Positions 40,001-46,866 of a stretch of 52,007 nucleotides of DNA are shown here, in pieces. A model generated the notes under the pieces. The model saw nothing but the letters and a program-made list of their open reading frames with translations, ran no database searches and was not told the DNA's origin. A program made the position numbers and the translations under genes. The number at the start of each line of letters is the position of its first letter. The first letter of the stretch is position 1. Source of the stretch: Clostridia bacterium (GTDB taxonomy: Bacteria > Bacillota > Clostridia > Christensenellales > DTU072); the NCBI GenBank assembly GCA_017461065.1, contig JAFTZC010000078.1, forward strand, positions 1 to 52,007, written 5' to 3'.

Positions 40001-41991
40001 GTGTTGGTGTCGATTACGTTATAGTACCAACCTTCGGTTGCATCGTTTGATAGGCTTGCGTATGCTTCGGTTGCGCCGTTCAAGCCAAAGCCTGCGTAGT
40101 TAGCAGCTTCAATCTTTTCCCATTCTTTTACTTCGCCTGCAGGATAAGCTGCGTTGATTTCTTCAGCGGTTGCGTATTCCTTGATGGTGATGTTATCAAA
40201 GAAGCAGCCACCGGGATATAGGGTGTCTTCGCCCCATTCGCCTTCGCCGTACCAAAGTTCAATGTTAACCTTTCTGTCAGCGAGTTCGTTACCCTTTACC
40301 TTAAGGGTGATTTGTTGCCAAGTACCCCAAGTGCCGTCGGTTTGAGCTTGGAGCTTGGTGTCGGTTGAAGCACCGCTAAGACGAAGCGTTGCCTTAACTT
40401 GTTCGTTGCCTTCAACGTACTTGTTGTAGATATTCCATTGGTCTACCTTTGCGTTGTAAGCTTCGAGCTTGGTGTTGTATTCTTCAAGGAGCTTGTCGTA
40501 ATCGGTTGCGCCTGCTTCGGGAGCAGTGGGCTCTGTGCCGCAGTAATCAGCCTTATCAAGAGTGGGTACCCAAATGAATGCCCATACTGAAACTGCATAG
40601 TATTTATTGTTTTCAATAAGGATATCAAACGAGCTTTGGAAGCCTGCACCGCTTATTGAGTTTTGTTGGTGGTAAACGAGGAGTGCTTGGTTATCGAGTG
40701 CGTTGTAAGGAGTGCTTAGCTTATATTGACCATCGGTATAGGTGATACCAAGATTTTGGATATAATCCCCTGCCGGAGCCTTGAAGGTAGAAGATACCTT
40801 GCTATATGCGTCTGCATAGTTGTTGCTTGCCTTAGAGTCAACGTAGTAGAGCTTGGTTAGGTCGAATACGCCAACGGGGTCGGTGGTTGCGGTGTAGCTT
40901 GGGAAGTCGTCGTCATTCTTGAGGTCTTCCTTGCCCTTAACAACGGTGTAGTTAGCGGTTGAGCCAACTTTTGCAGAAGTAAAGTACGTAGTGGTGGTTG
41001 AGCTGGTTGAGTAGCCGGTAGCACCGGTGAAGTTGTTGTTGAGATATACGTAGCTGAGAACGACGGTCTTGTCGTTTTGAACGCCGAATACGCTTTGCAT
41101 ATCTTGGTTACGTTCGGTTGCGGTTGCGTTTGCAACGGCGTTATATTGGCTTACGAGAGCGCTGTCGTATGCACTCTTTTCAATCTTTTCCATAACGACG
41201 TTGTCGAACATAGCAGTACCCTTAGTGGTGTAGTAGCTGCTGAATGCCGTGGTGCCAACGTTAACTACGTCCTTAATTTGACTTGGGCCGTAGCCGAGCC
41301 ATAGTTGAACGTAGAAGTTTCTGTCTTCGAAGTTAGATGCTTCGATGTAGAAAGTATAGGTTTGCCAATTGGATTCGGTGTCGATTGAGCCAAACTTGGA
41401 AACGATAACGCTTGATGCGCTGGTGCCTTGTGAAAGAACGATGGTAGCGCCGCGCTTGTCGTTTTCTACGTTTTCGTCAAGGATAAGGTCGGTCCAAACG
41501 TCAACGGATAGCTTGTAGTACTCGCCCTTAGCAACCTTGCTTTGAGCAGATACGTAGAAGATAGAGCCGTTAGCTTCGTCGCCGTCCATACTGATTACGA
41601 GAGCGTTGGTATCGTCGTAAGCGCCGTCGGTCTTGCTGGTTGAAGGAGCTACGCCGGGCTTGTCGAGTTCGGAGTTGATAGCGCCCTTGTTAGCGTCAAA
41701 TTGAGCGTCGCTAAGGTCTACGACACCTGTGGTTAGGCCGGTTGCGCTCTTTGCCCAAGAACCTGCGGTGAGCGTCCAATTGGAAGCAGTCTTAACGTAA
41801 GTTGCGCCGGTAGTCGTTGAGAACTTACCATTGGTAACGAGCAAGCTTTCGGTAGCAACGGTTTCTTCGGTAGTGCTATCGTCGGAATCGCTTGGGTCTT
41901 CGGGAACGTTACAAGCAACAACGCCTATCATCAAAGCGACTACGAGGAGTGTTGCGAGTAGGAAAGTAATAAGTTTTCTTGATTTTTTCAT
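37033..41991 (-). CDS. Giant surface protein, lipid-anchored N-terminus and C-terminal membrane helix
   Basis: 1652 aa from ATG 41991 (GGTGGT site; a 24-residue upstream extension is rejected because it lacks a signal). Signal MKKSRKLITFLLATLL with lipobox VVAC (Cys27). The body has about five beta-sandwich modules resembling CBM4/9-type carbohydrate-binding domains, each with 'YY.LSVWV' and ending 'FDN..' (for example 'YYKLSVDVWT', 'GGCFFDNITIKE', 'TVYFDDVMLVK'). One fibronectin type III-like segment is near residues 960-1055. An acidic stretch (DDTDDDDEEEEE) precedes a single membrane helix (about 1583-1605) and a basic tail. Carbohydrate binding is inferred from the fold pattern. Confidence 0.8.
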   Translation of the reverse strand: MKKSRKLITFLLATLLVVALMIGVVACNVPEDPSDSDDSTTEETVATESLLVTNGKFSTTTGATYVKTASNWTLTAGSWAKSATGLTTGVVDLSDAQFDANKGAINSELDKPGVAPSTSKTDGAYDDTNALVISMDGDEANGSIFYVSAQSKVAKGEYYKLSVDVWTDLILDENVENDKRGATIVLSQGTSASSVIVSKFGSIDTESNWQTYTFYIEASNFEDRNFYVQLWLGYGPSQIKDVVNVGTTAFSSYYTTKGTAMFDNVVMEKIEKSAYDSALVSQYNAVANATATERNQDMQSVFGVQNDKTVVLSYVYLNNNFTGATGYSTSSTTTTYFTSAKVGSTANYTVVKGKEDLKNDDDFPSYTATTDPVGVFDLTKLYYVDSKASNNYADAYSKVSSTFKAPAGDYIQNLGITYTDGQYKLSTPYNALDNQALLVYHQQNSISGAGFQSSFDILIENNKYYAVSVWAFIWVPTLDKADYCGTEPTAPEAGATDYDKLLEEYNTKLEAYNAKVDQWNIYNKYVEGNEQVKATLRLSGASTDTKLQAQTDGTWGTWQQITLKVKGNELADRKVNIELWYGEGEWGEDTLYPGGCFFDNITIKEYATAEEINAAYPAGEVKEWEKIEAANYAGFGLNGATEAYASLSNDATEGWYYNVIDTNTYVDMTKTDSNLYAGILKGGLDETAYATAKSANPALQNIANPDKVYSLDGDVFDYVVLNNAKYTASKLLYKPADSDTVLKTKPNHFYRASMWVNTQNLKSGSTFSISLYDAENDALINSSATQSSLKVSTWTEISFVMQSSTTESDEMYIVVEFGKGDIYTPASHTQGAVLITAVTWSEIDYSEYNAAKGTYVKSFDLSSSTTTGSSIANSDFSTIDSSNYDLAEDAEAVFNADGQITGIASPKSWTKATEAFLIAAPTLSVSNKTTITWKNNVKEATHYFVYNYNKELIKVIDANDTANYTEDANDATIRTYTFTPNSSKYYYVRALILDGTTVKYASDYSTSKSCSAATGTVETKITHAAEDMLKSVKGGIVNAEYYGGTGLGADFYPTTDGSLGYKSTLSSNLLMLTSSYPTYFGYTNSSSVSLSTESYYRMSVWVKTVDGAKASVTIKNSSNYLAVTHSDEDNGEYVGYTGINTDGKWVRYDFYIATNLSSGSLTLELYLGNKYANNTVAISDNTKVSAGASTGTVYFDDVMLVKLADEQAYNKLVYGVENLEDVTEETLKEMLTKYGVDVNADGADVSVEALLKARKDAALTLVGEKDATSSYLTNAYKYELVNYDTDSFDNYDKKDDEADNNLEALIGNESNSFTHYLSNAVYNGDYAGESAIKDNDYPNHVYGVYNKNGDFEDLIKHMTAKDYLLSDSTYAMADFSEDTIRNFLTTTYTGSKGANNNNYLMMANIAKPSTQSYQTSSLTMAATSYYKITFSAKYLAADSSKNPEFRFIYDNSNGYWETIKIQASEDMVEYTFYYANESAKSASAYLAYFLGSDDAQGDAEDVENLMAGILIVDDLKIQKVSKDDYTDEKAAMESDSSKAGLFGSYLKEAEAEKDDETPVEDDTDDDDEEEEEKQINPQVWLIISSVLIGLILVAVIVVMIYKKLKTKVAKKLRKTKVDSAMPADFEKKQAQEKVRKSADSRKKDIDTSDYND

Positions 41992-41999
41992 TTTACCAC

Positions 42000-42216
42000 C
42001 ATACAGTAATAATATTTTAATCGTGTGCGTACTAAATACACAAGTATTGCAATGATAACACAACCGAAAAATAAATTCAACAAATTATCTCCCCTTTTTT
42101 CAAATTTATACTTTTTATTTTTTAATTAGGTGAATATTGCGTGCGTTCTGCGTTCAAATTGTGAAAAAGGCGTGTAGTCTTTTCATTACGGCAAGCGATG
42201 GCGCATAAAGTTTAGT
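42000..42216. other. AT-rich intergenic region between divergent genes
   Basis: It contains the 5' flank of the giant surface protein gene and that of the flippase gene. Candidate boxes are TATTAT (minus strand near 42013) and, for the flippase, TTTCAT-17-CATAAA ending 7 nt before ATG 42217. No repeat element or small gene is apparent. Confidence 0.5.
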
Positions 42217-43740
42217 ATGCAACGACAAAAATCAACGCGTTTACTCAAGTCGGTTTTGACCGTCACGGGCTTTTCGATATGCACCAGGGCAATAGCATTC
42301 CTGTTCAAAATCTATCTATCGCGCACTCTCGGTGCCGAAATTATGGGACTCTACCAAATGGCACTTACGGTGTTTTTCACCTTCATTGCGCTCTCGACGG
42401 GCGGAGTATCCACCGTGCTTTCAAGAAAGATTGCCGAGCAAAACACTCTGCCCACGAGCGATAAAGGGCTAAAACTACTCTCAAGCTCGCTTGCTATCGG
42501 CGTAACAGTAAGTTTGGTATGCACGGCGGTTGCATACTTGATTTTGCCCTATTCACACCTTTTTATAACCGACCAAAGGGCGGTACCCCTACTCAAAATT
42601 ATGCTCCCTGCGCTCACTACCACCACCTTTTATATCATTATTCGCGGTTGGTTTTGGGGCAACAAGCACTTTTTCGACTTCAGCCTATCGGAAATGATAG
42701 AAGAAATCCTACGCGTGCTGTTCACCCTACTGTTTACGTCGGGACTAATCAGCGCGCTTAGTGGCGATACGGGGCTTGCCCTTGCCTTTACGGTCAGCGA
42801 CGCCATCGTAATGGTGGTGATAGTGATAAGCTTTTTGTATCGCGGCGGAAGATTCGTAAAGGGCGGCGGATATAAGGAAATTCTAAAGCCCGCTATGCCC
42901 CTAACCACTATGAAAATATTCGGTTCGCTGGTGGGCACGGCGGTAGCCCTTATACTTCCGAGCGGACTTATAAGCGGCGGTATGAGTATAGCCGAAGCCA
43001 CCGCAAGCGTAGGTAGAATCAGCGCGATGGCAAACCCACTTTTATACGCTCCAAACGCCATAATCACTTCTCTTGCCGTGGTGCTTATCCCCGAAATGAG
43101 CGAGAAACACGCCCAAAAAGACCTTGACGGCCTAAGCGCCGAGCTTAGCAACGGTATCAGCCTATCGGTTGCAGTCAGCGGAGCTTTTATGGTGCTATAT
43201 ATGAGCTTGGGGCGCGAGCTTACCACCTTCCTTTACGCCGACTCTGTAGCCGGCGAATATTTGGAAAAGGCTTCTTTTTTGCTACTCGTAATGCCGCTTA
43301 GCCACGTGCTGTCTTCGGCTCTCAACTCCATCGGGTTAGAAAAAGAAAATTTTATCACCTACTTGGTGGGCACCGTCCTTATGCTGGTAGCTATGCTAAC
43401 GCTCCCAAGTCGCATTGGAACGCTAAGCGTAATAGTAGCCGATTTTATATTCCTTCTCACCACCGTAATCGGCAATATTTGTTTTTTGAAAAAACGCGTA
43501 AACCAAAGCTTAGGTATTCTTAAATCGGTACTTATGGTTGCCCTATTCAGCATTCCTTGCGCAACGCTTACGAATTATATCTACTCGCTCACCAATGGTA
43601 TAAACGACGTTTTCGCGCTTATAATTTCGCTAATCGTAGGCTTCGTTTCCTACGCAATTATGGTTGTGATAGTCGGCAACGTCAACCCAATGACGATGCT
43701 GAAAACGTCGGAATCCAAGCCTAAAAAAATATTGCAATAG
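42217..43740 (+). CDS. Polysaccharide/lipid flippase, SpoVB/MATE-like
   Basis: 507 aa with about 14 transmembrane helices. The N-terminus 'FKIYLSRTLGAEIMGLYQMAL' is the SpoVB/PST (MurJ-like) signature, and the arrangement matches the polysaccharide biosynthesis/MVF superfamily. It flips lipid-linked cell-wall or spore-cortex precursors across the membrane. The exact cargo is unknown, and spore formation cannot be concluded from this alone. It has no ribosome site. Weak boxes TTTCAT-17-CATAAA end 7 nt before the ATG, a possible leaderless start. Confidence 0.88.
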   Translation: MQRQKSTRLLKSVLTVTGFSICTRAIAFLFKIYLSRTLGAEIMGLYQMALTVFFTFIALSTGGVSTVLSRKIAEQNTLPTSDKGLKLLSSSLAIGVTVSLVCTAVAYLILPYSHLFITDQRAVPLLKIMLPALTTTTFYIIIRGWFWGNKHFFDFSLSEMIEEILRVLFTLLFTSGLISALSGDTGLALAFTVSDAIVMVVIVISFLYRGGRFVKGGGYKEILKPAMPLTTMKIFGSLVGTAVALILPSGLISGGMSIAEATASVGRISAMANPLLYAPNAIITSLAVVLIPEMSEKHAQKDLDGLSAELSNGISLSVAVSGAFMVLYMSLGRELTTFLYADSVAGEYLEKASFLLLVMPLSHVLSSALNSIGLEKENFITYLVGTVLMLVAMLTLPSRIGTLSVIVADFIFLLTTVIGNICFLKKRVNQSLGILKSVLMVALFSIPCATLTNYIYSLTNGINDVFALIISLIVGFVSYAIMVVIVGNVNPMTMLKTSESKPKKILQ

Positions 43741-43760
43741 CCCAACCTATGTGCTATAAT
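43732..43760 (+). promoter_or_regulatory. Promoter of the THF riboswitch-folT transcript
   Basis: TTGCAA (43732-43737) and TATAAT (43755-43760) with a 17-bp spacer. The -35 box overlaps the 3' end of the flippase gene. Confidence 0.8.
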
Positions 43761-43765
43761 AATTA

Positions 43766-43860
43766 TTGCAGAGTAGACGCACTGCGTTAAGTGCCACAAA
43801 ATGGGATGTCGTTTGTGGACGAAAGAGAGTTCTGCGATAGTGCGTCGCGTCCGTTGCAAT
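43766..43860 (+). promoter_or_regulatory. Tetrahydrofolate (THF) riboswitch
   Basis: Conserved blocks are recognisable: GAGTAGACGCACTGCGTTAA then GTGCC, AATGGGATGTCG, GGACGAAAGAG, and a closing GTGCGTCGCGTCCG. P1 is TTGCAGAG/GTTGCAA-like, and CGCAC (43779-43783) pairs with GTGCG (43839-43843). This matches the THF riboswitch class, which controls folate transport and biosynthesis genes in Firmicutes. The gene following is folT, which fits. A terminator and sequestered ribosome site follow. Confidence 0.92.
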
Positions 43861-43868
43861 ACCTTGTA

Positions 43869-43901
43869 ATGGTTGTCCTCTCTGCACGGAGGACCTTTTT
43901 T
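43869..43901 (+). terminator. Riboswitch expression platform: terminator that contains the ribosome binding site
   Basis: GTCCTC (43875-43880) pairs with GAGGAC (43889-43894), followed by six T directly before the ATG at 43902. The GGAGG of the ribosome site (43888-43892) lies in the stem, so the same hairpin could both stop transcription and hide the ribosome site when folate is bound. Confidence 0.75.
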
Positions 43902-44516
43902 ATGAACGCTAAACTTAAAAGCTACTTTACCCCAAAGCGCATTGCCTATCTTGGCATAATGACTGCTATTGCCGTCGTGACCAATATATTTGCAATCACG
44001 GTCAACAGCGGCGCCAACTCCATTTCGTTCAACTACGTAATTTGCTCGCTTGCAGGCATATTCTTCGGCCCCGTGTCGGGCGGTGTCGTAGGGTTACTTG
44101 GCGATTTGATAGGTTGTTTAATAGCCCCCAAAGGACCGTTTAATCCGTTCATTATGCTTTCGAGCGCGCTCATAGGAGTGCTTTCGGGACTTGCGTTTAT
44201 GCTTCCAAAGGTAAACGTATATCTCAAAATCATAATAGGATACCTATTTATTTTCATAGTTTGCACCCTTGGTTTCAACACCTTCGGACTATGGTTTTAT
44301 TACGCCAAAGGTAAAAAGAGTTTTTGGGTATATCTCATCGCAAGAGCCCCCTTCCAAGCAATTAATATTGCAATTAATATTGCAATAACCTACGCGTTAT
44401 ACTTCCCACTCAAAAAGCTCGTATTCGACAAGTGGAACACAAACACTCGCAAGGCAACCAAGCAAATTGCTGAAGAAAACTCTACCGAATCCCCCAAAAA
44501 TACAACCGAGAATTAG
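43902..44516 (+). CDS. folT: ECF folate transporter S component FolT
   Basis: 204 aa from ATG 43902 (the ORF extends upstream into the riboswitch, which is rejected). Six transmembrane helices. 'SISFNYVICSLAGIFFGPVSGGVVGLLGDLIGCLI' is the FolT-type S-component pattern, and 'FNTFGLWFYY' is in the later helices. It binds folate at the membrane and works with the shared EcfAA'T energising module. Regulation by the upstream THF riboswitch supports folate as the substrate. The C-terminal ~20 residues are a polar tail. Confidence 0.92.
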   Translation: MNAKLKSYFTPKRIAYLGIMTAIAVVTNIFAITVNSGANSISFNYVICSLAGIFFGPVSGGVVGLLGDLIGCLIAPKGPFNPFIMLSSALIGVLSGLAFMLPKVNVYLKIIIGYLFIFIVCTLGFNTFGLWFYYAKGKKSFWVYLIARAPFQAINIAINIAITYALYFPLKKLVFDKWNTNTRKATKQIAEENSTESPKNTTEN

Positions 44517-44573
44517 CAACCAACTCCTTTTTGTCGCATAGTATGTAATGAGTAACGCGACAAGGAGGTTAAT

Positions 44574-45485
44574 ATGAGTTGCTGTAACCATAATTCAAAC
44601 GGACGCTCACGCTGTGGGCGTTCTTTCAACGAATGTGACCAAGATAGGCTAATCTATTGCCGTGGTCCACGCGGTCCCCAAGGCCCAATGGGTCCACAAG
44701 GCGTAGCCGGCCCACAAGGTCCTACGGGTGCACAAGGCCCACAAGGTGAAACGGGTGCAACCGGCGCAACGGGTCCACAAGGCCCCGTCGGTCCAATAGG
44801 CGCAACCGGTCCGCAAGGTCCCGTAGGCGAAACGGGAGCAACGGGTGCGGTAGGTCCACAAGGCCCCATCGGCCCACAAGGTCCAATCGGTCCGCAAGGT
44901 CCACAAGGTGAAGTCGGTCCGCAAGGTCCCGTAGGTGCTACCGGTGCGACGGGTGCTACGGGCGCTACCGGCCCTCAAGGTCCCCAAGGCCCACAAGGCG
45001 AAGTTGGTCCACAAGGTCCCGTAGGTGCTACCGGTGCAACAGGTGCAACGGGTGCTACCGGCCCCCAAGGCCCACAGGGTCCCCAAGGCGAAAGCGGACT
45101 AAACGACGGCATATACGCCTACGGCGGAGTGCAATCGGTTGACCCCGACTCGGTCATACCGCTCGTCTTCTCTCAAAGCACCACCCCTACCGTTATGAGT
45201 GTTAGCGATAACGCGGTAGTAGTGCCGGCAGGCACCTATCTTATCTCATACACCGTAAATACGAGTAGCGAGACTTCCAACATTCTAAGAGTAGCACTTG
45301 CTCTAAACGGCGAGCCCCTACTCACGGAAGAAATTTTGGTTAGCGCAGGTAACGGCGAGCTCGAAACGCTCTCCAAGACCATCGTGCTAACCGTAGACGA
45401 CGTCACGTCGCTATCTATCGTCAACACCACCGAAGGTGATATCTCCGTCACCAACGCAGGTCTTGCCGTAGTAAAGCTACAATAA
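44574..45485 (+). CDS. Collagen-like protein with BclA/TNF-like C-terminal domain
   Basis: 303 aa. The Cys-rich N-terminus ([15 protein letters not shown]; Cys3, 4, 14, 21, 29) has no signal peptide. Residues 31-175 are about 48 uninterrupted Gly-X-Y triplets, mostly GPQ, GAT, GPV and GPI. The residues around 115-144 and 145-174 are a near-exact tandem duplication. Residues about 176-303 form a C1q/TNF-like domain as in BclA exosporium glycoproteins. The protein should trimerise into a collagen rod. The lack of a signal sequence plus N-terminal Cys suggests spore-coat or exosporium placement, as in bacilli, but that is inference. It has a strong AGGAGG site. Confidence 0.88.
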   Translation: MSCCNHNSNGRSRCGRSFNECDQDRLIYCRGPRGPQGPMGPQGVAGPQGPTGAQGPQGETGATGATGPQGPVGPIGATGPQGPVGETGATGAVGPQGPIGPQGPIGPQGPQGEVGPQGPVGATGATGATGATGPQGPQGPQGEVGPQGPVGATGATGATGATGPQGPQGPQGESGLNDGIYAYGGVQSVDPDSVIPLVFSQSTTPTVMSVSDNAVVVPAGTYLISYTVNTSSETSNILRVALALNGEPLLTEEILVSAGNGELETLSKTIVLTVDDVTSLSIVNTTEGDISVTNAGLAVVKLQ

Positions 45486-45490
45486 AAGCA

Positions 45491-45511
45491 AAGGGACTCT
45501 TAGAGTCCCTT
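45491..45511. terminator. Bidirectional terminator between convergent genes
   Basis: AAGGGACTC pairs with GAGTCCCTT around TTA. A-rich sequence lies on the left and T-rich on the right, between the collagen-like and DUF4363 genes. Confidence 0.8.
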
Positions 45512-45520
45512 GTACATATT

Positions 45521-45898
45521 TTATATTATGTTTCCGATACGGAAGCCGTACATTTCTTCAAAGGCAATGCTCGTTTGTTGCAGTCGGTTTAGGAGTGCTT
45601 GCGCGCTATCAAAGTCTTCCGCTCCCACTGCACCGACGAGCTCGCCGTAGGTGATAGTAATCTCGTTCATTTGCACGTGCGGCAAAAACAATTCAAGATA
45701 ATGCACCTTTTTCTCCCACCACTTTTGCGTTTCTACTATGGCACTATAGTCGTAGGTTTCGTCTTCTTCGACGATAAAACTTTCAAGGCGCTCGGTAAAC
45801 TCGTCGAAGGTGCGGTGTATAAATATCTGCTCCCCTATCCCAAGGCCAACGACAAACAAAAGGATAATCAGCGCAACTGTAAGTCTTCCCTTAGTCAT
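45521..45898 (-). CDS. DUF4363 family protein
   Basis: 125 aa from ATG 45898 (GAGGAGG upstream; a longer frame to 45961 lies within the DUF421 gene). One N-terminal membrane helix (about 6-24) is followed by a helical extracytoplasmic domain, 'WWEKKVHYLELFLPHVQMNEI' and 'ALLNRLQQTSIAFEEM', typical of DUF4363. The family is regularly found beside DUF421 genes in Clostridia. Function unknown. It overlaps the DUF421 gene by 8 nt. Confidence 0.85.
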   Translation of the reverse strand: MTKGRLTVALIILLFVVGLGIGEQIFIHRTFDEFTERLESFIVEEDETYDYSAIVETQKWWEKKVHYLELFLPHVQMNEITITYGELVGAVGAEDFDSAQALLNRLQQTSIAFEEMYGFRIGNII

Positions 45899-46556
45899 TT
45901 TGCACCTCCTCGCTGAAGAACTTTTTGCCCTTAGGTTGGACGTAGTAATGAGTGCCTTCAATGGTCATCAGCAGCACGTCGCGTTGCTTTAGTTTTTTGT
46001 TTTCGAGATACTCTATAACGTCATCCTTTGAAACGCCTGCATACCTAAAATTGTTCTCCATCAACTTGCCTTCTACGATGATAGTTACGGGTATTGCGCT
46101 TGGCTGATAGCTTTCTTCATTTTCCAAAACGGAGAGATTGCCGTTTGTTTCGTACACTGCGTATTTGACTTGCTCGGGCGAGAAAAACTGCTGTGAGCGC
46201 AAGCTTTCCAAAATGTCGTTTATATTGACGTTCAAGCTATTGATTGCCTTGTAATCGATGCCTTGCTCGGTGATAACGATGACGGGTTTTCCGTTTAAAA
46301 ATCTGCGGAATTTGATGGACTTGCCGGCTATCACGGTAATAGCATAATGCAACAAGAACATCACGAATAAGGGAACCAAGCCGTAGATTAATGGAACCGA
46401 AATATCCTGCATAGGCATACAAGCAAGGTCGGCGATTGCAAGAGTTATAACAAACTCAAAAGGCTGAAGTTCACCTATGGTACGCTTACCCATAAGGCGC
46501 ATACCGATCACTAAACAAATATAAATAATTATGGTACGGATAAAGACGACTAACAT
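45891..46556 (-). CDS. DUF421 (YetF-like) membrane protein
   Basis: 221 aa from ATG 46556 (a TTG at 46574 would add six residues; neither has a clear ribosome site). Three N-terminal transmembrane helices, 'GMRLMGKRTIGELQPFEFVITLAIADLA' being the DUF421 hallmark. A soluble domain follows (about 80-221) with 'GKPVIVITEQGIDYKAI' and 'VEGKLMENN'. YetF-type proteins of Bacillus lie in the spore membrane and influence germination in some species, so a spore link is possible but unproven here. Upstream of DUF4363 in one transcript. Confidence 0.9.
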   Translation of the reverse strand: MLVVFIRTIIIYICLVIGMRLMGKRTIGELQPFEFVITLAIADLACMPMQDISVPLIYGLVPLFVMFLLHYAITVIAGKSIKFRRFLNGKPVIVITEQGIDYKAINSLNVNINDILESLRSQQFFSPEQVKYAVYETNGNLSVLENEESYQPSAIPVTIIVEGKLMENNFRYAGVSKDDVIEYLENKKLKQRDVLLMTIEGTHYYVQPKGKKFFSEEVQND

Positions 46557-46611
46557 AGAGTTAGTTTGTACCAAAAATTGTTTTTAATACTAATAGGATA
46601 TTTTCTTGATT

Positions 46612-46812
46612 AAATGCTTGCCTGACGGCAAACGAATTGGTATTTAAGTTTATATTAGAGCGTGAAATTGCTTTTACTTCTTAGTATATGCTTAATCCAT
46701 AACGCAAGCGTTAGCTTGTCACTTATCGTTTGAGCGTAAGCGAAAATCACTTCTCGTGCTCGCAAGGCGAGCATCACTTATCGTTGCGGTACGCAATTAC
46801 TTATCATTCTAA
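46612..46812. repeat. Palindrome-linker array with CACTTATCG linkers
   Basis: The left flank has GCTTGCCtgacGGCAA. Core 46639-46698 starts GGTATTTAAG and ends ATATGCTTAATCC. Right arm: CGCAAGCGttaGCTTG, TGCTCGCaaggCGAGCA and TTGCGgtaCGCAA, linked by CACTTATCG or CACTTCTCG. The core is nearly the same as at 16227-16287, but the linker word is different. It lies between the DUF421 start and the uvrA stop. No gene is seen. Confidence 0.85.
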
Positions 46813-46813
46813 A

Positions 46814-46860
46814 GCCCTTGTTTGCGTAGAGCAACGGAGCAAAGCCAATTTCACATTTGA
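46814..46860. repeat. TTGTTTGCG/GCAAAGCC repeat beside the uvrA stop
   Basis: CTTGTTTGCGTAGAGC and GGAGCAAAGCCAATTTC are the same words as in the heptamer-run loci at 4620-4690 and 31317-31366. Only one heptamer-like unit follows before uvrA ends. Confidence 0.65.
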
Positions 46861-46866
46861 AAAGGC

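Noticed and set aside
44649..45086. Minus-strand ORFs opposite the collagen-like gene
   Set aside because: They are antisense readings of the Gly-X-Y repeats without a ribosome site; the plus-strand gene explains the open frames.
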